DNA of 64,000 nucleotides from CBDFKS01 sp965248905 (GCA_965248905.1 CBDFKS010000007.1:1860001-1924000); one strand, 5' to 3'; shown: positions 53,467-62,593, counted from the first letter of the stretch. The notes: generated by a model from the sequence alone, not told the origin. Made by a program: numbers and translations.

Positions 53467-54504
53467 GTGGTGGGACTGGAAACCTTAGCGCAGCTCGTGA
53501 AGCGCTGGCTTTGGGACTCTCAGGCACGAGTTGTGATCGGAGTGGCCCTTAGTCTGATACTCGGGTGGCTGTCAGTGCGTGGGATGGACTGGGGTCTCAT
53601 GGTAGACCAGTTCCATAGCTTTCCGGTGGGATGGGCGGTCGCTTCTCTGTTCCTACTTATCCTCGCCAGCTTCCTCCGGGCCTACCGATGGCAAAGGCTC
53701 TTCGTTCAGCAGCGTCCCTCCTTGATGCGACTATTCATGGTCCAGAACGCGGGCATAGGCCTTAACAACGTGGTGCCTGTGAGGATCGTCGGGGAAGGGG
53801 TCCAGTTCGCCCTCCTTACTATGCGTTATGGGGTCAAGAAGGGGGTAGCTATTGCCACCTTGGGTGTGGAGAGAGTGCTGGACATGGTGGTTACCGCGGT
53901 TCTCTTGATGGCAGGCCTGACCCTGTTACCAAACGTGGGCGACTTCCTGCCATACGTGGTCGGCGCCTTTGTAGTGGCGTTGTTATCGGTGCTGGCAATC
54001 CCATTATTCATATGGGTGGGCAGCAAACCCATTTTACGTACGATACCAGTCCTGGCATCCACTGTTGATTTCCTGTTGGATTTGGTCAAGGCTAAAGCGG
54101 CACTAAGCTACGCACTAGGGCTAACTTTGGTCCACTGGCTGGTAATAGGGTTATGTGCCTGGGTCCTTTCCCACGGAATGGGACTGGGTATCTCTCCATT
54201 CGTGGCCACGCTGACCATACTGGGGACACTCTATTTCACCACCGCTCTGCCGGCGCTGCCTGCCGCGGCGGGCACCTTCGAGTTCGCTGTGGTGTACGTG
54301 CTGAAATTCTTCGACGTCTCGCAGGCGCTCGCTTTTAGCTATGGATTAGTCATCCATGCGGTGTTGTTTCTGCCCCCGATCATCATCGCAATGGTGATGT
54401 TCTTCAGCATAGGGATTAATCCTCTCAAGAAAGGGCACGCTCCTGAGCCCATGGACAAGCGAGGCACAATACTCATTGATAATCAGGGGAGCGGTGCTCA
54501 TTGA
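53467..54504 (+). CDS. YbhN/UPF0104-type multi-pass membrane protein
   Basis: From GTG 53467 (AGGGGA at 6 bases; GTG 53461 is less likely) this is 345 residues with about eight hydrophobic helices. The pattern SFLRAYRWQRLF, LFMVQNAGIGLNNVVPVRIV GE and LPALPAAAGTFEFAVVYVLK is that of the lysylphosphatidylglycerol synthase transmembrane region family. It lacks the cytosolic aminoacyl transferase domain, so it is likely a flippase-like or membrane-lipid protein rather than an MprF enzyme. Its stop overlaps the start of the next gene by 4 bases. Confidence 0.85.
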   Translation: MVGLETLAQLVKRWLWDSQARVVIGVALSLILGWLSVRGMDWGLMVDQFHSFPVGWAVASLFLLILASFLRAYRWQRLFVQQRPSLMRLFMVQNAGIGLNNVVPVRIVGEGVQFALLTMRYGVKKGVAIATLGVERVLDMVVTAVLLMAGLTLLPNVGDFLPYVVGAFVVALLSVLAIPLFIWVGSKPILRTIPVLASTVDFLLDLVKAKAALSYALGLTLVHWLVIGLCAWVLSHGMGLGISPFVATLTILGTLYFTTALPALPAAAGTFEFAVVYVLKFFDVSQALAFSYGLVIHAVLFLPPIIIAMVMFFSIGINPLKKGHAPEPMDKRGTILIDNQGSGAH

Positions 54505-56309
54505 GACTCCCTTTCGGCTTCCCTCACATAGCCATCCTTGCGTTGATGATCTTTTTGGTAGGATGTAGTTCAGCTACCCCCACCGCTACACTCTCACCTA
54601 CGCCTACTTCAACGGTCACTCCGGAGCCAACCCCCACGGCTGCTCCCTTGCCACCTACACCCACTCCTACGTCGACACCTGCTCCCACGCCAACAGCAAC
54701 TCCCACGCCGACTCCTACGGCCACACCTACCGTAATTCCCACGCCCACTCCTACACCAACCGCTACACCCGTGGTCTATCCACCGCCTCAAGGGAAATCG
54801 GGCGGCAGGCTCACCACTGTGGCGTTGGTCAACGTACCTCATCTGGATGTGCACCAGCTGGTACAGGAGACGCTGACTTCCTTGGGGCCGGGCATCGTGT
54901 ACAGCCGACTCTTGCGACTGCGAACAGGGGCAGAGGATGAATTATCCCAGCCCAGTCTTCAGCTGGAATGTGAGCTTTGTGAATGGTGGGAGGTGGTTGA
55001 CCCGCTGAGCTATCGGTTCGAGCTTCGAAAGGGCGTACTATGGCAGGACATCTCACCGGTTAAGGGGCGGGAGCTGGTCGCGGACGATCTGGTCTTCAGC
55101 TACGAGAGGCTCCGCACTCCCGGTTGGGATAACGCCGCACTGTTTCAGAACATTCGCGAAGTGAGTGCGGAGGGTACGCACACCCTCAACATAACCATTA
55201 ATCCCGAATTCCCAGACGCTGATTTCATGCTCGCATTGGCTGACGGCCACGCCAAAGTGGTGGCGAAGGAGGCAGTGGAGCAAGGCAACGGCCATCTGAA
55301 GATTGGGCCTGTAATAGGCAGCGGCCCGTGGTTATGGAAGAGCACCACGAACGACGTGGGCTCAGTGTTCGAGAAGAACCCCCAATACTTCGAGACAGGT
55401 CTGCCCTTCCTTGACGAGCTGGTTATAAGCATCATAAGAGGGACGGATGAGACCCGGCTAGCGGCCTTCGTCACGGGCCAGATCGACGTCTACAGAATTC
55501 CTCCGAAAAGCTGGAGGCAGCTACAAGACACGCGCATGGGAGACTTTAGTAGCTATCTATCCAAGCAAAGCGGCTCGGGCATGGTTCTCACCATAAACTC
55601 CTCCGCTCCTCCCTTTGACAATCTCCAGGTGCGCAGAGCCGTACTGAAGGCACTGGACCCCTGGAACGACGTACGCTCTATTTGGGAAGGCCAGGGCTTT
55701 GTAAGCCTGGGAGTGCCGGTACTAAGCTCCGACTGGCTTCTTTCCAGAGACGAGATGAGGAAAGGCTATTTCGCCGATCCCACAGTGGCGGAAGCTCTGC
55801 TAGCTGAATCGGGACTATCGATGCCGATTCCCTTCGAGCTCGATGTGGCCGACTTCGGCGACACTTACCTTGAGCAGGGCAGAAAAGTGGAATCAGACTT
55901 GCGCTCGGTCGGCTTTGCCCCCACATTTAAGCGTTTGGGCCGCCTTGAGTACGGAGACAAAATATGGAGGGACAAGGAGTACCAGCTCGCCCTGGGCCAG
56001 CTTCCTCCCAGCTTTTCCACGAACAGTTTCCTCTTCGCGACTCTGTTTGGACTATCCGCAAGAGGAAACGTGATAAGACATTCAGACACCCGTTTGGATG
56101 ACCTGACCTTGAGTCAGGCGGTGGAGCGGGACTCAGCCAAGAGGAAGGAAATCGTCCAGCAGATACAACGACATCTGCTGGAGCAGGCGTATATGTTCAG
56201 TCCCGTAACCGGTGCAGCGAGATGGGCCTTAAGTCCTAGAGTGAAGGGATTCTATCCCAACACGGCAGCCTCGGAGTACTTCTACTGGGCTGAGACTTGG
56301 TTGGAGTGA
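54501..56309 (+). CDS. ABC transporter substrate-binding lipoprotein (family 5)
   Basis: This is 602 residues from TTG 54501, overlapping the previous stop. A lipoprotein signal ends at FLVGCSS. A ~65-residue Pro-Thr linker follows. The mature domain has ELRKGVLWQDISPVKGRELV followed by ADDLVFSYERL (family 5 SBP pattern, as in oligopeptide/nickel binders), then SGPWLWKSTTNDVGSVFEKN and VRRAVLKALDPWNDVRSIWE. It should bind peptides or similar solutes at the outer membrane face. No permease or ATPase genes lie beside it, which is unusual; they are presumably elsewhere. Confidence 0.9.
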   Translation: MRLPFGFPHIAILALMIFLVGCSSATPTATLSPTPTSTVTPEPTPTAAPLPPTPTPTSTPAPTPTATPTPTPTATPTVIPTPTPTPTATPVVYPPPQGKSGGRLTTVALVNVPHLDVHQLVQETLTSLGPGIVYSRLLRLRTGAEDELSQPSLQLECELCEWWEVVDPLSYRFELRKGVLWQDISPVKGRELVADDLVFSYERLRTPGWDNAALFQNIREVSAEGTHTLNITINPEFPDADFMLALADGHAKVVAKEAVEQGNGHLKIGPVIGSGPWLWKSTTNDVGSVFEKNPQYFETGLPFLDELVISIIRGTDETRLAAFVTGQIDVYRIPPKSWRQLQDTRMGDFSSYLSKQSGSGMVLTINSSAPPFDNLQVRRAVLKALDPWNDVRSIWEGQGFVSLGVPVLSSDWLLSRDEMRKGYFADPTVAEALLAESGLSMPIPFELDVADFGDTYLEQGRKVESDLRSVGFAPTFKRLGRLEYGDKIWRDKEYQLALGQLPPSFSTNSFLFATLFGLSARGNVIRHSDTRLDDLTLSQAVERDSAKRKEIVQQIQRHLLEQAYMFSPVTGAARWALSPRVKGFYPNTAASEYFYWAETWLE

Positions 56310-56326
56310 GGTCAGTATGAACGGCC

Positions 56327-56788
56327 CTACAGGGCGCCGGACCTGAACTCTTCTATACCCTCTTCTAGCGCCGTCCATCCGAGAAGAGCGCACTTTATTC
56401 GCACAGGGAACTTACGCACAGCCTGAAGGGCCTCCAGTTCGCCTAGCTTCACACGCTTATCCTCAGACGAAGCGCTTCCCTGCATCATTTCTCTGAAAGC
56501 TTCGGCTAGATCCTGGGCCTCTTCCAAAGTCTTGCCCGCCAGTATGTCGGCCATCATGGAGGCCGATGCTTGACTTATCGAGCAGCCCTCACCATGAAAG
56601 CTGGATTCTTCGATGCGGGCGTCCTTGACCTTTAGCTGAATTACTACCCGGTCGCCACATATCGGATTGTACCCATCGTACTCAATGTCAGGCGCATCTA
56701 TGGATACTCTATCGCTGGAATTTCTATAATGTTTCAGTATTATGTCTCTATATAGAGTGTCGATTTCGTCGAATGGAAACTTCTGCAT
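56327..56788 (-). CDS. sufU: SufU-type iron-sulfur scaffold/sulfur carrier, copy 1
   Basis: This is 153 residues. The three conserved Cys appear in YDGYNPICGDRVVIQLKV, FHGEGCSISQASASMMADIL and VRIKCALLGWTALEEGI, and the Asp after the first Cys is present. SufU receives sulfur from SufS through a zinc site formed by these residues. This copy is 2.6 kb from the suf operon, on the same strand, and differs clearly from the operon copy (59462) in sequence, so it is an older duplicate. It is convergent with the SBP gene. Confidence 0.92.
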   Translation of the reverse strand: MQKFPFDEIDTLYRDIILKHYRNSSDRVSIDAPDIEYDGYNPICGDRVVIQLKVKDARIEESSFHGEGCSISQASASMMADILAGKTLEEAQDLAEAFREMMQGSASSEDKRVKLGELEALQAVRKFPVRIKCALLGWTALEEGIEEFRSGAL

Positions 56789-56997
56789 AGTTCAACAGTA
56801 ACAACAATGGGCACGCCACGCAACGTGGCGCCATTTACGGATGGGTCCGATCTGATGATTGACAAATTATAGAGGCACGGGTACCTTTGTTATGCTTATG
56901 AGGCTATCGTGCTGAAGGAGTTCACCATCAAGCCCCGGTTGCTCGCTAGGTTTTCGAGCTTGCACAGCCAAACTCTCTGACCAGACCAGGAGGACTC

Positions 56998-57915
56998 ATG
57001 ATTGTAGATGTTCACTGGCACCTGTTCGTCGCCTTCGAAAAACATCCGAGCACCAGAGAAGCGTCGTCCCGTTCTGAGGAGCTGGGCGGAGAAAAGATTG
57101 CCAGCTTCGATCTGGGTCTCGTGCCCGATTGGGAGAAACGGGAGCGGGAGCTGGCAAGCTGGCTGGACGAAGAGGGAGTAGATGTTGCGGTGTTGGTGCT
57201 GGCGGAGTATGGCCTTCTTCTCAAGGACAACGTTTTCTCCGTCGAAGGGGAGAACCTGATCCAGGCTGAGATCATGAGGCGACATCCCGGCCGGCTAATC
57301 TCCTTCTTTGGCGTGGACCCCCGCCGTCCCGAAGCGGCGGATATGTTCGAGCGTTACCTCCGAAACGGCGACGCCAAGGGCCTGAAAATTCACCCGACGG
57401 TAGGGTTTTATCCCTACGACCGCTCCGCATATCCTCTGTACGAGCTGTGTGTTCAGTACGATGTACCTGTGCTTTTCCATTGCGGTCCCATGCGCAGCCC
57501 CTTCTATAGCCGGTACGCCCGTCCCATGGCCTTCGATGACGTGGCCGCTGACTTCCCCAACCTCACCATGATCCTTGGCCATGCGGGCGAGGACCTGTGG
57601 CAGGAGACCATAAGCGTGGCCCGCATGAAACCCAACGTCTACGTAGACCTCTCCTACTGGCAGCCTGAGTTTAAGTTCACCGAGGAGTGGATAACCGCTA
57701 TCAGCCGCATGAAGGATATCCTTGGTGCCGAGCACATCCTGTTCGGGAGCGACCACCCCGGCATGACCCGGATCTCCGGTGTGCCGTTGAAGAAGTGGAT
57801 AGGAATCTTCCAGGACCTCCCAGTCCTGGCTAAAAAGTACGGACACAGCTTCACGGACGCCGAAGTTGAGGCGATCCTGGGAGCAAGCGCCGCACGTATC
57901 CTGAAGCTGCAGTAG
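56998..57915 (+). CDS. amidohydrolase family (PF04909) protein, pair member 1
   Basis: This is 305 residues, shorter than the 385-residue triplet. The metal ligands are visible as IVDVHWHLFVAFEKH (HxH), VPVLFHCGPMRSPFYSRYAR (His), LTMILGHAGEDLWQETISVA (His) and ILFGSDHPGMTRISGVPL (Asp). This is the canonical ACMSD-like set, so it should be an active metal-dependent hydrolase or decarboxylase. AGGAGG precedes the ATG. The next gene, 26 bases on, is its paralogue. The region 56789-56997 divides this transcript from sufU and contains a TTGACA at 56859. Confidence 0.9.
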   Translation: MIVDVHWHLFVAFEKHPSTREASSRSEELGGEKIASFDLGLVPDWEKRERELASWLDEEGVDVAVLVLAEYGLLLKDNVFSVEGENLIQAEIMRRHPGRLISFFGVDPRRPEAADMFERYLRNGDAKGLKIHPTVGFYPYDRSAYPLYELCVQYDVPVLFHCGPMRSPFYSRYARPMAFDDVAADFPNLTMILGHAGEDLWQETISVARMKPNVYVDLSYWQPEFKFTEEWITAISRMKDILGAEHILFGSDHPGMTRISGVPLKKWIGIFQDLPVLAKKYGHSFTDAEVEAILGASAARILKLQ

Positions 57916-57941
57916 CGGATGGCATCTAGAGGAGGCTGTCC

Positions 57942-58844
57942 ATGATAGTGGACATGCATCGTCACTTGTGGTCAATTTATCAGCGCTATCCTCGGGCCGC
58001 CGAGCTGGCAGCACGGGGTGGGATGTCCCTATCGTCTGTGGAAAAGCTGCCCTTGGTGCCCGATTGGGAGGAGGCCGGCCAGAAGTTTGTCGCTGAGCTG
58101 GACGAGGCCGGCGTGGACAGGTCTGTCCTTTTTCTCGCCGATTACGGCCTGCGAATGGGTGAAGGAGTTTTCTCCGTCTACGGAGAGAACCTCATCAATG
58201 CCGAGCTGGCCCGTAGGTATCCAGAGCGTATCATTCCATTCTTCGGCATCGATCCCAGGCGGCCCGGAGCGGCGGACGCGTTCGAGCAGGCGGTGAAGGA
58301 GCAGGGTGTCAGAGGGCTTAAGTTGCACCCTGCGGTGGGATACTTTCCCCACGACAGAGCGGTATATCCCCTCTACGAAATCTGTGTGGCCCACGGACTG
58401 CCCGTGACGCTCCATTGCGGTCCCATGCCTTCTCCACTTCTGAGTCGCTATACACAGCCGCTGCAGTTCGACGACGTGGCCGCCGACTTTCCCCAGCTAA
58501 CAATGATACTGGCCCACGCTGGGCAGGAGCTATGGCCCGAAGCGTTGAGCGTGGCCCGCACCAAGCCCAACATCTACTTAGAGCTGTCCATGTGGCAGTC
58601 CAGGCTCAAGTTCATCGACGAGTTCGTGTTTGCCATCGCGAGAATGCGTGACACCATAGGCATAGAGCGCATCTTATGGGGAAGTGACTTTCCGGGCTTG
58701 CGAAGGGCGATGAGCCTGGAGGAGTGGGTGGGCGTTTTTCGAAATCTGCCTGCCCTGGGCGGAGAGTATGGTCACTCTTTCGGGGACGATCATGTTGACG
58801 CTATCCTGGGTGGGAACGCAGCCCGCATCCTCGGCCTCAGCTAG
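57942..58844 (+). CDS. amidohydrolase family (PF04909) protein, pair member 2
   Basis: This is 300 residues, collinear with the preceding gene. Metal ligands are IVDMHRHLWSIYQRY (HxH), LPVTLHCGPMPSPLLSRYTQ (His), LTMILAHAGQELWPEALSVA (His) and ILWGSDFPGLRRAMSLEEWV (Asp). GAGGAGG stands before the ATG. The gap of 26 bases implies co-transcription with member 1. The two may handle related substrates or form a heteromer. No other catabolic genes are adjacent. Confidence 0.9.
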   Translation: MIVDMHRHLWSIYQRYPRAAELAARGGMSLSSVEKLPLVPDWEEAGQKFVAELDEAGVDRSVLFLADYGLRMGEGVFSVYGENLINAELARRYPERIIPFFGIDPRRPGAADAFEQAVKEQGVRGLKLHPAVGYFPHDRAVYPLYEICVAHGLPVTLHCGPMPSPLLSRYTQPLQFDDVAADFPQLTMILAHAGQELWPEALSVARTKPNIYLELSMWQSRLKFIDEFVFAIARMRDTIGIERILWGSDFPGLRRAMSLEEWVGVFRNLPALGGEYGHSFGDDHVDAILGGNAARILGLS

Positions 58845-58925
58845 CTAAGTAAAACACACGTCATTGCTGGCTCAGGGCCTTGGCTAATGGACTGGTTATC
58901 AATCAGGGGAATGGGCAACCCGCGG

Positions 58926-59390
58926 TCACGCTAGCTCTGCCAGCGCCTCTATCTGACCCTCCACTGTAGCTAGATCGGGCAGCAGCTTCAGAAGGACGCC
59001 TTCTTCATTTATAATCACCGCCGGGCGGCGGCCCCCTTCCCGATTGGCCAGATATCGCTCATCGCCGGCCTTGGACATGCCGTAGGCTATCCCAATGGCC
59101 CTGTCGGTGTCTAGAAGAATGGGAAAGGGGAGGTCTTCCTTCTCCACCCAGGCGCGAGCGTCTTCCTCACTCCTGTCGTTAACTCCGAACACCAGCACAT
59201 CCTTGGCCGCGAAGTCGGAGTAGTTGTCACGGTACCCGTGACTGTGGCGGGTTCAGTTACCGCCGCCGGGTGAGGAGTAGAACCAGAGCCAGACCTTCTT
59301 GCCCTTCAGTTCCGAGAGCCTGAACTCCTTACCGGTGTGGTCTATTGTGGTGAAGTCAGGGGCCTTGTCGCCTTCTTTGAGCACTTTCAT
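58926..59390 (-). CDS. BCP-type peroxiredoxin, probable selenoprotein (Sec46)
   Basis: From ATG 59390 the frame reads MKVLKEGDKAPDFTTIDHTG, then KKVWLWFYSSPGGGN, an in-frame TGA (59253-59255), then TRHSHGYRDNYSDF and on to 58926. BCP peroxiredoxins read FYPKDxTPGCTxEAxxFRDNY here, so the TGA falls exactly on the peroxidatic Cys. With Sec the protein has 154 residues, the normal length. A 7-base perfect stem with a GTA apex begins 10 bases after the TGA. No resolving Cys is apparent, so an external thiol probably completes the cycle. It reduces peroxides in the cytoplasm. It lies 71 bases after sufU and is likely part of the suf transcript, a sensible link between iron-sulfur assembly and oxidative stress. 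Confidence 0.93.
59226..59242 (-). promoter_or_regulatory. bacterial SECIS hairpin of the peroxiredoxin
   Basis: On the minus strand GTCACGG pairs perfectly with CCGTGAC around GTA (or six pairs around GGTAC). The apex is about 18 bases after the TGA, much as in E. coli fdhF, where a GGU sits at a similar distance. Confidence 0.8.
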
Positions 59391-59461
59391 TCCCTCTCTT
59401 ATGTGCTATTACTGTCTTTAGCTACTGCCTGCAGATGGTGGCTTGTGATTGGCATATGGTC

Positions 59462-59914
59462 CTACTCGGTGGAGACCGACTCTTCTCCCCCTTCCAACGC
59501 GGAATGGAGGGTATGCCAGGACAGGGTGGCACATTTGACGCGGGCGGGAAACTCGGATATTCCCGATAGGACCTCCAGGTCGCCCACCTCATCCGGGTCG
59601 AAGTTCGAGCCCGGCTCGCGAGTAATCATCCGGCGGAATGCGTCGAAGATCTCCTGGGCCTCCTGCTTGCTCTTACCCTTGACGCTCTCGGTCATCATCG
59701 AGGTGGAGGCCTTGGAAATGGCACAACCAGACCCGGTGAACCCGATATCTGTAATGGTGTTGCCTTGGAACTTCACATACAGAGTCAGCCGGTCGCCGCA
59801 AAGGGGATTGTAGCCCTCCACTGACCGGTCTGGGTCTTCCAGCTCCCGAAAGTTTCGGGGTCTGGCGCTATGGTCTATGACCACTTCCTGATAAAGGTCC
59901 TGGAGATCGGTCAC
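59462..59914 (-). CDS. sufU: SufU-type scaffold, operon copy
   Basis: This is 150 residues from a GTG at 59914 that overlaps the last base of the sufS stop. Cys ligands are in VEGYNPLCGDRLTLYVKFQG, FTGSGCAISKASTSMMTESV and VKCATLSWHTLHSALEG. It partners SufS as sulfur acceptor. Last core gene of the suf cluster, followed by the peroxiredoxin. Confidence 0.94.
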   Translation of the reverse strand: MTDLQDLYQEVVIDHSARPRNFRELEDPDRSVEGYNPLCGDRLTLYVKFQGNTITDIGFTGSGCAISKASTSMMTESVKGKSKQEAQEIFDAFRRMITREPGSNFDPDEVGDLEVLSGISEFPARVKCATLSWHTLHSALEGGEESVSTE

Positions 59915-61185
59915 TAGCTGAAAACCTCAAGCACCTTGTCGATCCCCTTGACCAGGGCGTCGATGTCCTCCCTGGTGTTGTAGAAGGCCAGGGAAGCTCT
60001 GGCCGTCGCTGGTATTCCGAACCTGTCCATCACCGGCTGAGTGCAGTGGTGGCCGGTCCTGATAGCGATGCCCTCCGAGTCCAGGATGGTGCCGATGTCG
60101 TGGGGATGCACACCGTCCAGGACGAAGGAGAGGATAGCGGCCTTCTTCTTAGCCGTGCCTATCATGCGAAGTCCACCTATAGTGGACAGGCGCTCCGTGC
60201 CATATTCAAGCAGCTCATGCTCGTAAGCTGAGGCCCGGTCCAATCCGACGTCCGTCACATAGTCAACGGCTGCGCCAAGTCCGATAGCGCCGGCGATGTT
60301 GGGGGTCCCGGCTTCGAACTTGTAGGGCAGGGAATTGTACGTAGTTTTCTCAAAGGTGACTGACTTGATCATGTCGCCCCCGCTCTGATAGGGTGGCATT
60401 GACTCCAGTAAGTCGGCCTTTCCGTATATCGCCCCTATTCCCGTGGGCCCAAAGAGCTTGTGCCCCGAAAATACCAAGAAATCGCAGTCCAGCTTTTGGA
60501 CATCTATGGCCATGTGTTGAATCGACTGGGCTGCATCGAGCAATACGGGGATCCCACGGCTGTGGGCCATCTCTATGATTTGCTCCACGGGGTTGATAGT
60601 CCCCAAAGAGTTGGACAGGTGAACTACGGACACCAGCTTCGTTTGGGGGCTCAGCAGCTTTTCGTACTCGTCCATTAGCAATTCGCCGGCATCGTTCATG
60701 GGTATCACACGGAGATGGGCCCCTCGCTCCTGACATAGGATCTGCCATGGCACGATGTTGGAGTGGTGCTCCATAGCGGAGATAATAACTTCATCTCCGT
60801 CTCCGACGTGCTGCCCGCCGTAGCTTTGGGCCACCAGATTGATCCCCTCAGTCGTGCCTCGCACGTAGACTATCTCCCGGTCATCCGAAGCGTTGAGGAG
60901 TTTGCGTATCTTGCCACGGGCACCTTCGTAGTCATATGTAGCTCGTTCGCTCAAGTAGTGGATGCCCCGGTGAACGTTGGAATTCTCAGTGGTGTAATAG
61001 TGAATCAAGGCGTCGATGACCGATTGGGGTTTCTGGCTCGTGGCCGCATTGTCCAGGTAGACAAGAGGCTTGCCGTGTACCTGCTGCTTTAGAATCGGGA
61101 AATCTTCCCTGATTTTCTTGGGGTCGAATACTTCGGGGGCCTCCGTGAACGCAAGCTGACTGCCTTTAGAGTCATTGGTGGTCAT
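59914..61185 (-). CDS. sufS: SufS-type cysteine desulfurase
   Basis: This is a 423-residue PLP enzyme of the class V aminotransferase fold. PLVYLDNAATSQKPQSVIDA opens the domain, SAMEHHSNIVPWQILCQERG carries the His that stacks on PLP, and VFSGHKLFGPTGIGAIYGKA has the Schiff-base Lys. IAIRTGHHCTQPVMDRFGIP holds the catalytic Cys. It removes sulfur from cysteine and passes it to SufU. It overlaps sufD by 4 bases. Confidence 0.96.
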   Translation of the reverse strand: MTTNDSKGSQLAFTEAPEVFDPKKIREDFPILKQQVHGKPLVYLDNAATSQKPQSVIDALIHYYTTENSNVHRGIHYLSERATYDYEGARGKIRKLLNASDDREIVYVRGTTEGINLVAQSYGGQHVGDGDEVIISAMEHHSNIVPWQILCQERGAHLRVIPMNDAGELLMDEYEKLLSPQTKLVSVVHLSNSLGTINPVEQIIEMAHSRGIPVLLDAAQSIQHMAIDVQKLDCDFLVFSGHKLFGPTGIGAIYGKADLLESMPPYQSGGDMIKSVTFEKTTYNSLPYKFEAGTPNIAGAIGLGAAVDYVTDVGLDRASAYEHELLEYGTERLSTIGGLRMIGTAKKKAAILSFVLDGVHPHDIGTILDSEGIAIRTGHHCTQPVMDRFGIPATARASLAFYNTREDIDALVKGIDKVLEVFS

Positions 61186-62531
61186 GATGTTCCTCTAAAT
61201 CGATGGTTTGGTAGCGAGGTTGAGAACAGGCTGTCCAGATAGACTCGCAGCGGCTCTACACGAACGGTCTCCACGATTTCGCTAGCGAATCCCCGTATCA
61301 GCAGGTCTCTAGCCGTCTCTAGGTCCAGCCCACGGCTTCTCATGTAGTGGATGGCTTCATCGTCCATATGTCCCGCCGTGGCTCCATGGCCACACTTGAC
61401 GTCGTCGGCGTAGATCAGGAGGCTGGGCTTGCTGTCCACTTCGGCATCGTCCGACAGGATAAGGTTCTTGTCGGTCTGCTGGGCGTCGGCTTTCTGGGCA
61501 CCTTCCCTGACCAGCACCGTACCACCGAAAACCGCCCTGGATTTCCCATCTAGGATTCCCTTGTAGTACAGGCGGCTGGTGGCGTGGGGTTTTGCGTGGT
61601 CGATGTTGATGAAGTTGTCCACGTGCTGGCTGCCTGAAGTCATGTACAAGCCGTTCAAGAAGCAGGAGCTGCCGGGCGCGTCCAACGTCACCAGCAGGTC
61701 GTTCCTCGCGAGGGCGGCACCCCGGGCAAAAGATGCTGAGGAGAATGTACTGTCCTGACCTTGATGCACTCGTGTAGTCCCCACATAGAAGCCGTCCGGA
61801 CTATCTGATAGAAGTCTATAGTGCTGGATATTCGCTCCGTCGCCGACCACTATTTCCGTCACTCCATTGGTGAATCGCTTGCCTGGCGAAAGGCTCACGT
61901 AGCTCTCTATGACGGTCATCTCGCTGTGTTGGTCTGCCACTATTAGAGACCGTGGATAGGATACCGTATGGTCTCCTTTATCGGTGGTTAGGAACAACAG
62001 GTGAATAGTAGATTGGAGCGATTTATCTTTAGGGACGTGAATAAAAGCTCCATCGCCGAGAAAAGCGGTATTCAAGGCGACGAAAGCGTCGTCTTCGAAG
62101 GCTGCCACAGTAGCGAGATGTCTCTGAGCCAGGTCTTCATCCAACGAGATCCCATTGGCCAGGGTCGACACACGGGAACCGTTGGCCGACGTAGGAGCAT
62201 TGGAGAGGGCTGCACTGTAGCGGCCGTTCACGAAGATTAGATTGATCCAGCCTTCATCCCATGGCGCGATCTGTTTGACCTGGTCCAGCTCTAGCTCGTC
62301 TGCGACCGGCTCTGATGAATACTGAAAGAGGTCGTTAGCTATTGGAACTACACTGGTGTACTTCCACTTCTCGTTACCCCGGCGGGCCGTCGGAAAGCCT
62401 AACTCGGCAAAGCGAGACCAGGCTTGATGGCGAATATCGTTAATCCATTTAGGAGAGCCTGGCTCGTGTCTTTGCTGAAAGGCCTGGAAGTCTGATAGAT
62501 ACCTATCTTTCTCCGCCAGGGCTTGTGTCAT
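61182..62531 (-). CDS. sufD: SufD component of the iron-sulfur assembly complex
   Basis: This is 449 residues. The beta-helix core shows GAALARNDLLVTLDAPGSSC, GLYMTSGSQHVDNFINIDHA, SRLYYKGILDGKSRAVFGGT and LIYADDVKCGHGATAGHMDD, followed by YMRSRGLDLETARDLLIRGF. This is the usual SufD end. It forms SufBC2D with the neighbouring products. A 157-base gap separates it from sufC, and this gap carries a dispersed repeat. Confidence 0.95.
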   Translation of the reverse strand: MTQALAEKDRYLSDFQAFQQRHEPGSPKWINDIRHQAWSRFAELGFPTARRGNEKWKYTSVVPIANDLFQYSSEPVADELELDQVKQIAPWDEGWINLIFVNGRYSAALSNAPTSANGSRVSTLANGISLDEDLAQRHLATVAAFEDDAFVALNTAFLGDGAFIHVPKDKSLQSTIHLLFLTTDKGDHTVSYPRSLIVADQHSEMTVIESYVSLSPGKRFTNGVTEIVVGDGANIQHYRLLSDSPDGFYVGTTRVHQGQDSTFSSASFARGAALARNDLLVTLDAPGSSCFLNGLYMTSGSQHVDNFINIDHAKPHATSRLYYKGILDGKSRAVFGGTVLVREGAQKADAQQTDKNLILSDDAEVDSKPSLLIYADDVKCGHGATAGHMDDEAIHYMRSRGLDLETARDLLIRGFASEIVETVRVEPLRVYLDSLFSTSLPNHRFRGTS

Positions 62532-62576
62532 ATTGCTGTTGTACCCTCCTACGGGTCGCCCAATCCGGTTCTAGAT

Positions 62577-62593
62577 CCTTCGACAAGCTCAGG
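62577..62593. repeat. dispersed repeat fragment between sufC and sufD
   Basis: CCTTCGACAAGCTCAGG is the exact reverse complement of bases 34367-34383 inside the nested-hairpin repeat. It marks a third member of that repeat family, here partial, in the sufC-sufD gap. Confidence 0.6.

Noticed and set aside
57295..58014. 239-residue minus-strand frame over the amidohydrolase pair
   Set aside because: It is the shadow of two genes with complete metal-binding motifs.
8900..59255. Reassigned genetic code (TGA read as Trp)
   Set aside because: Several genes here appear to end normally at TGA, and the two strong internal TGAs replace Cys, not Trp.
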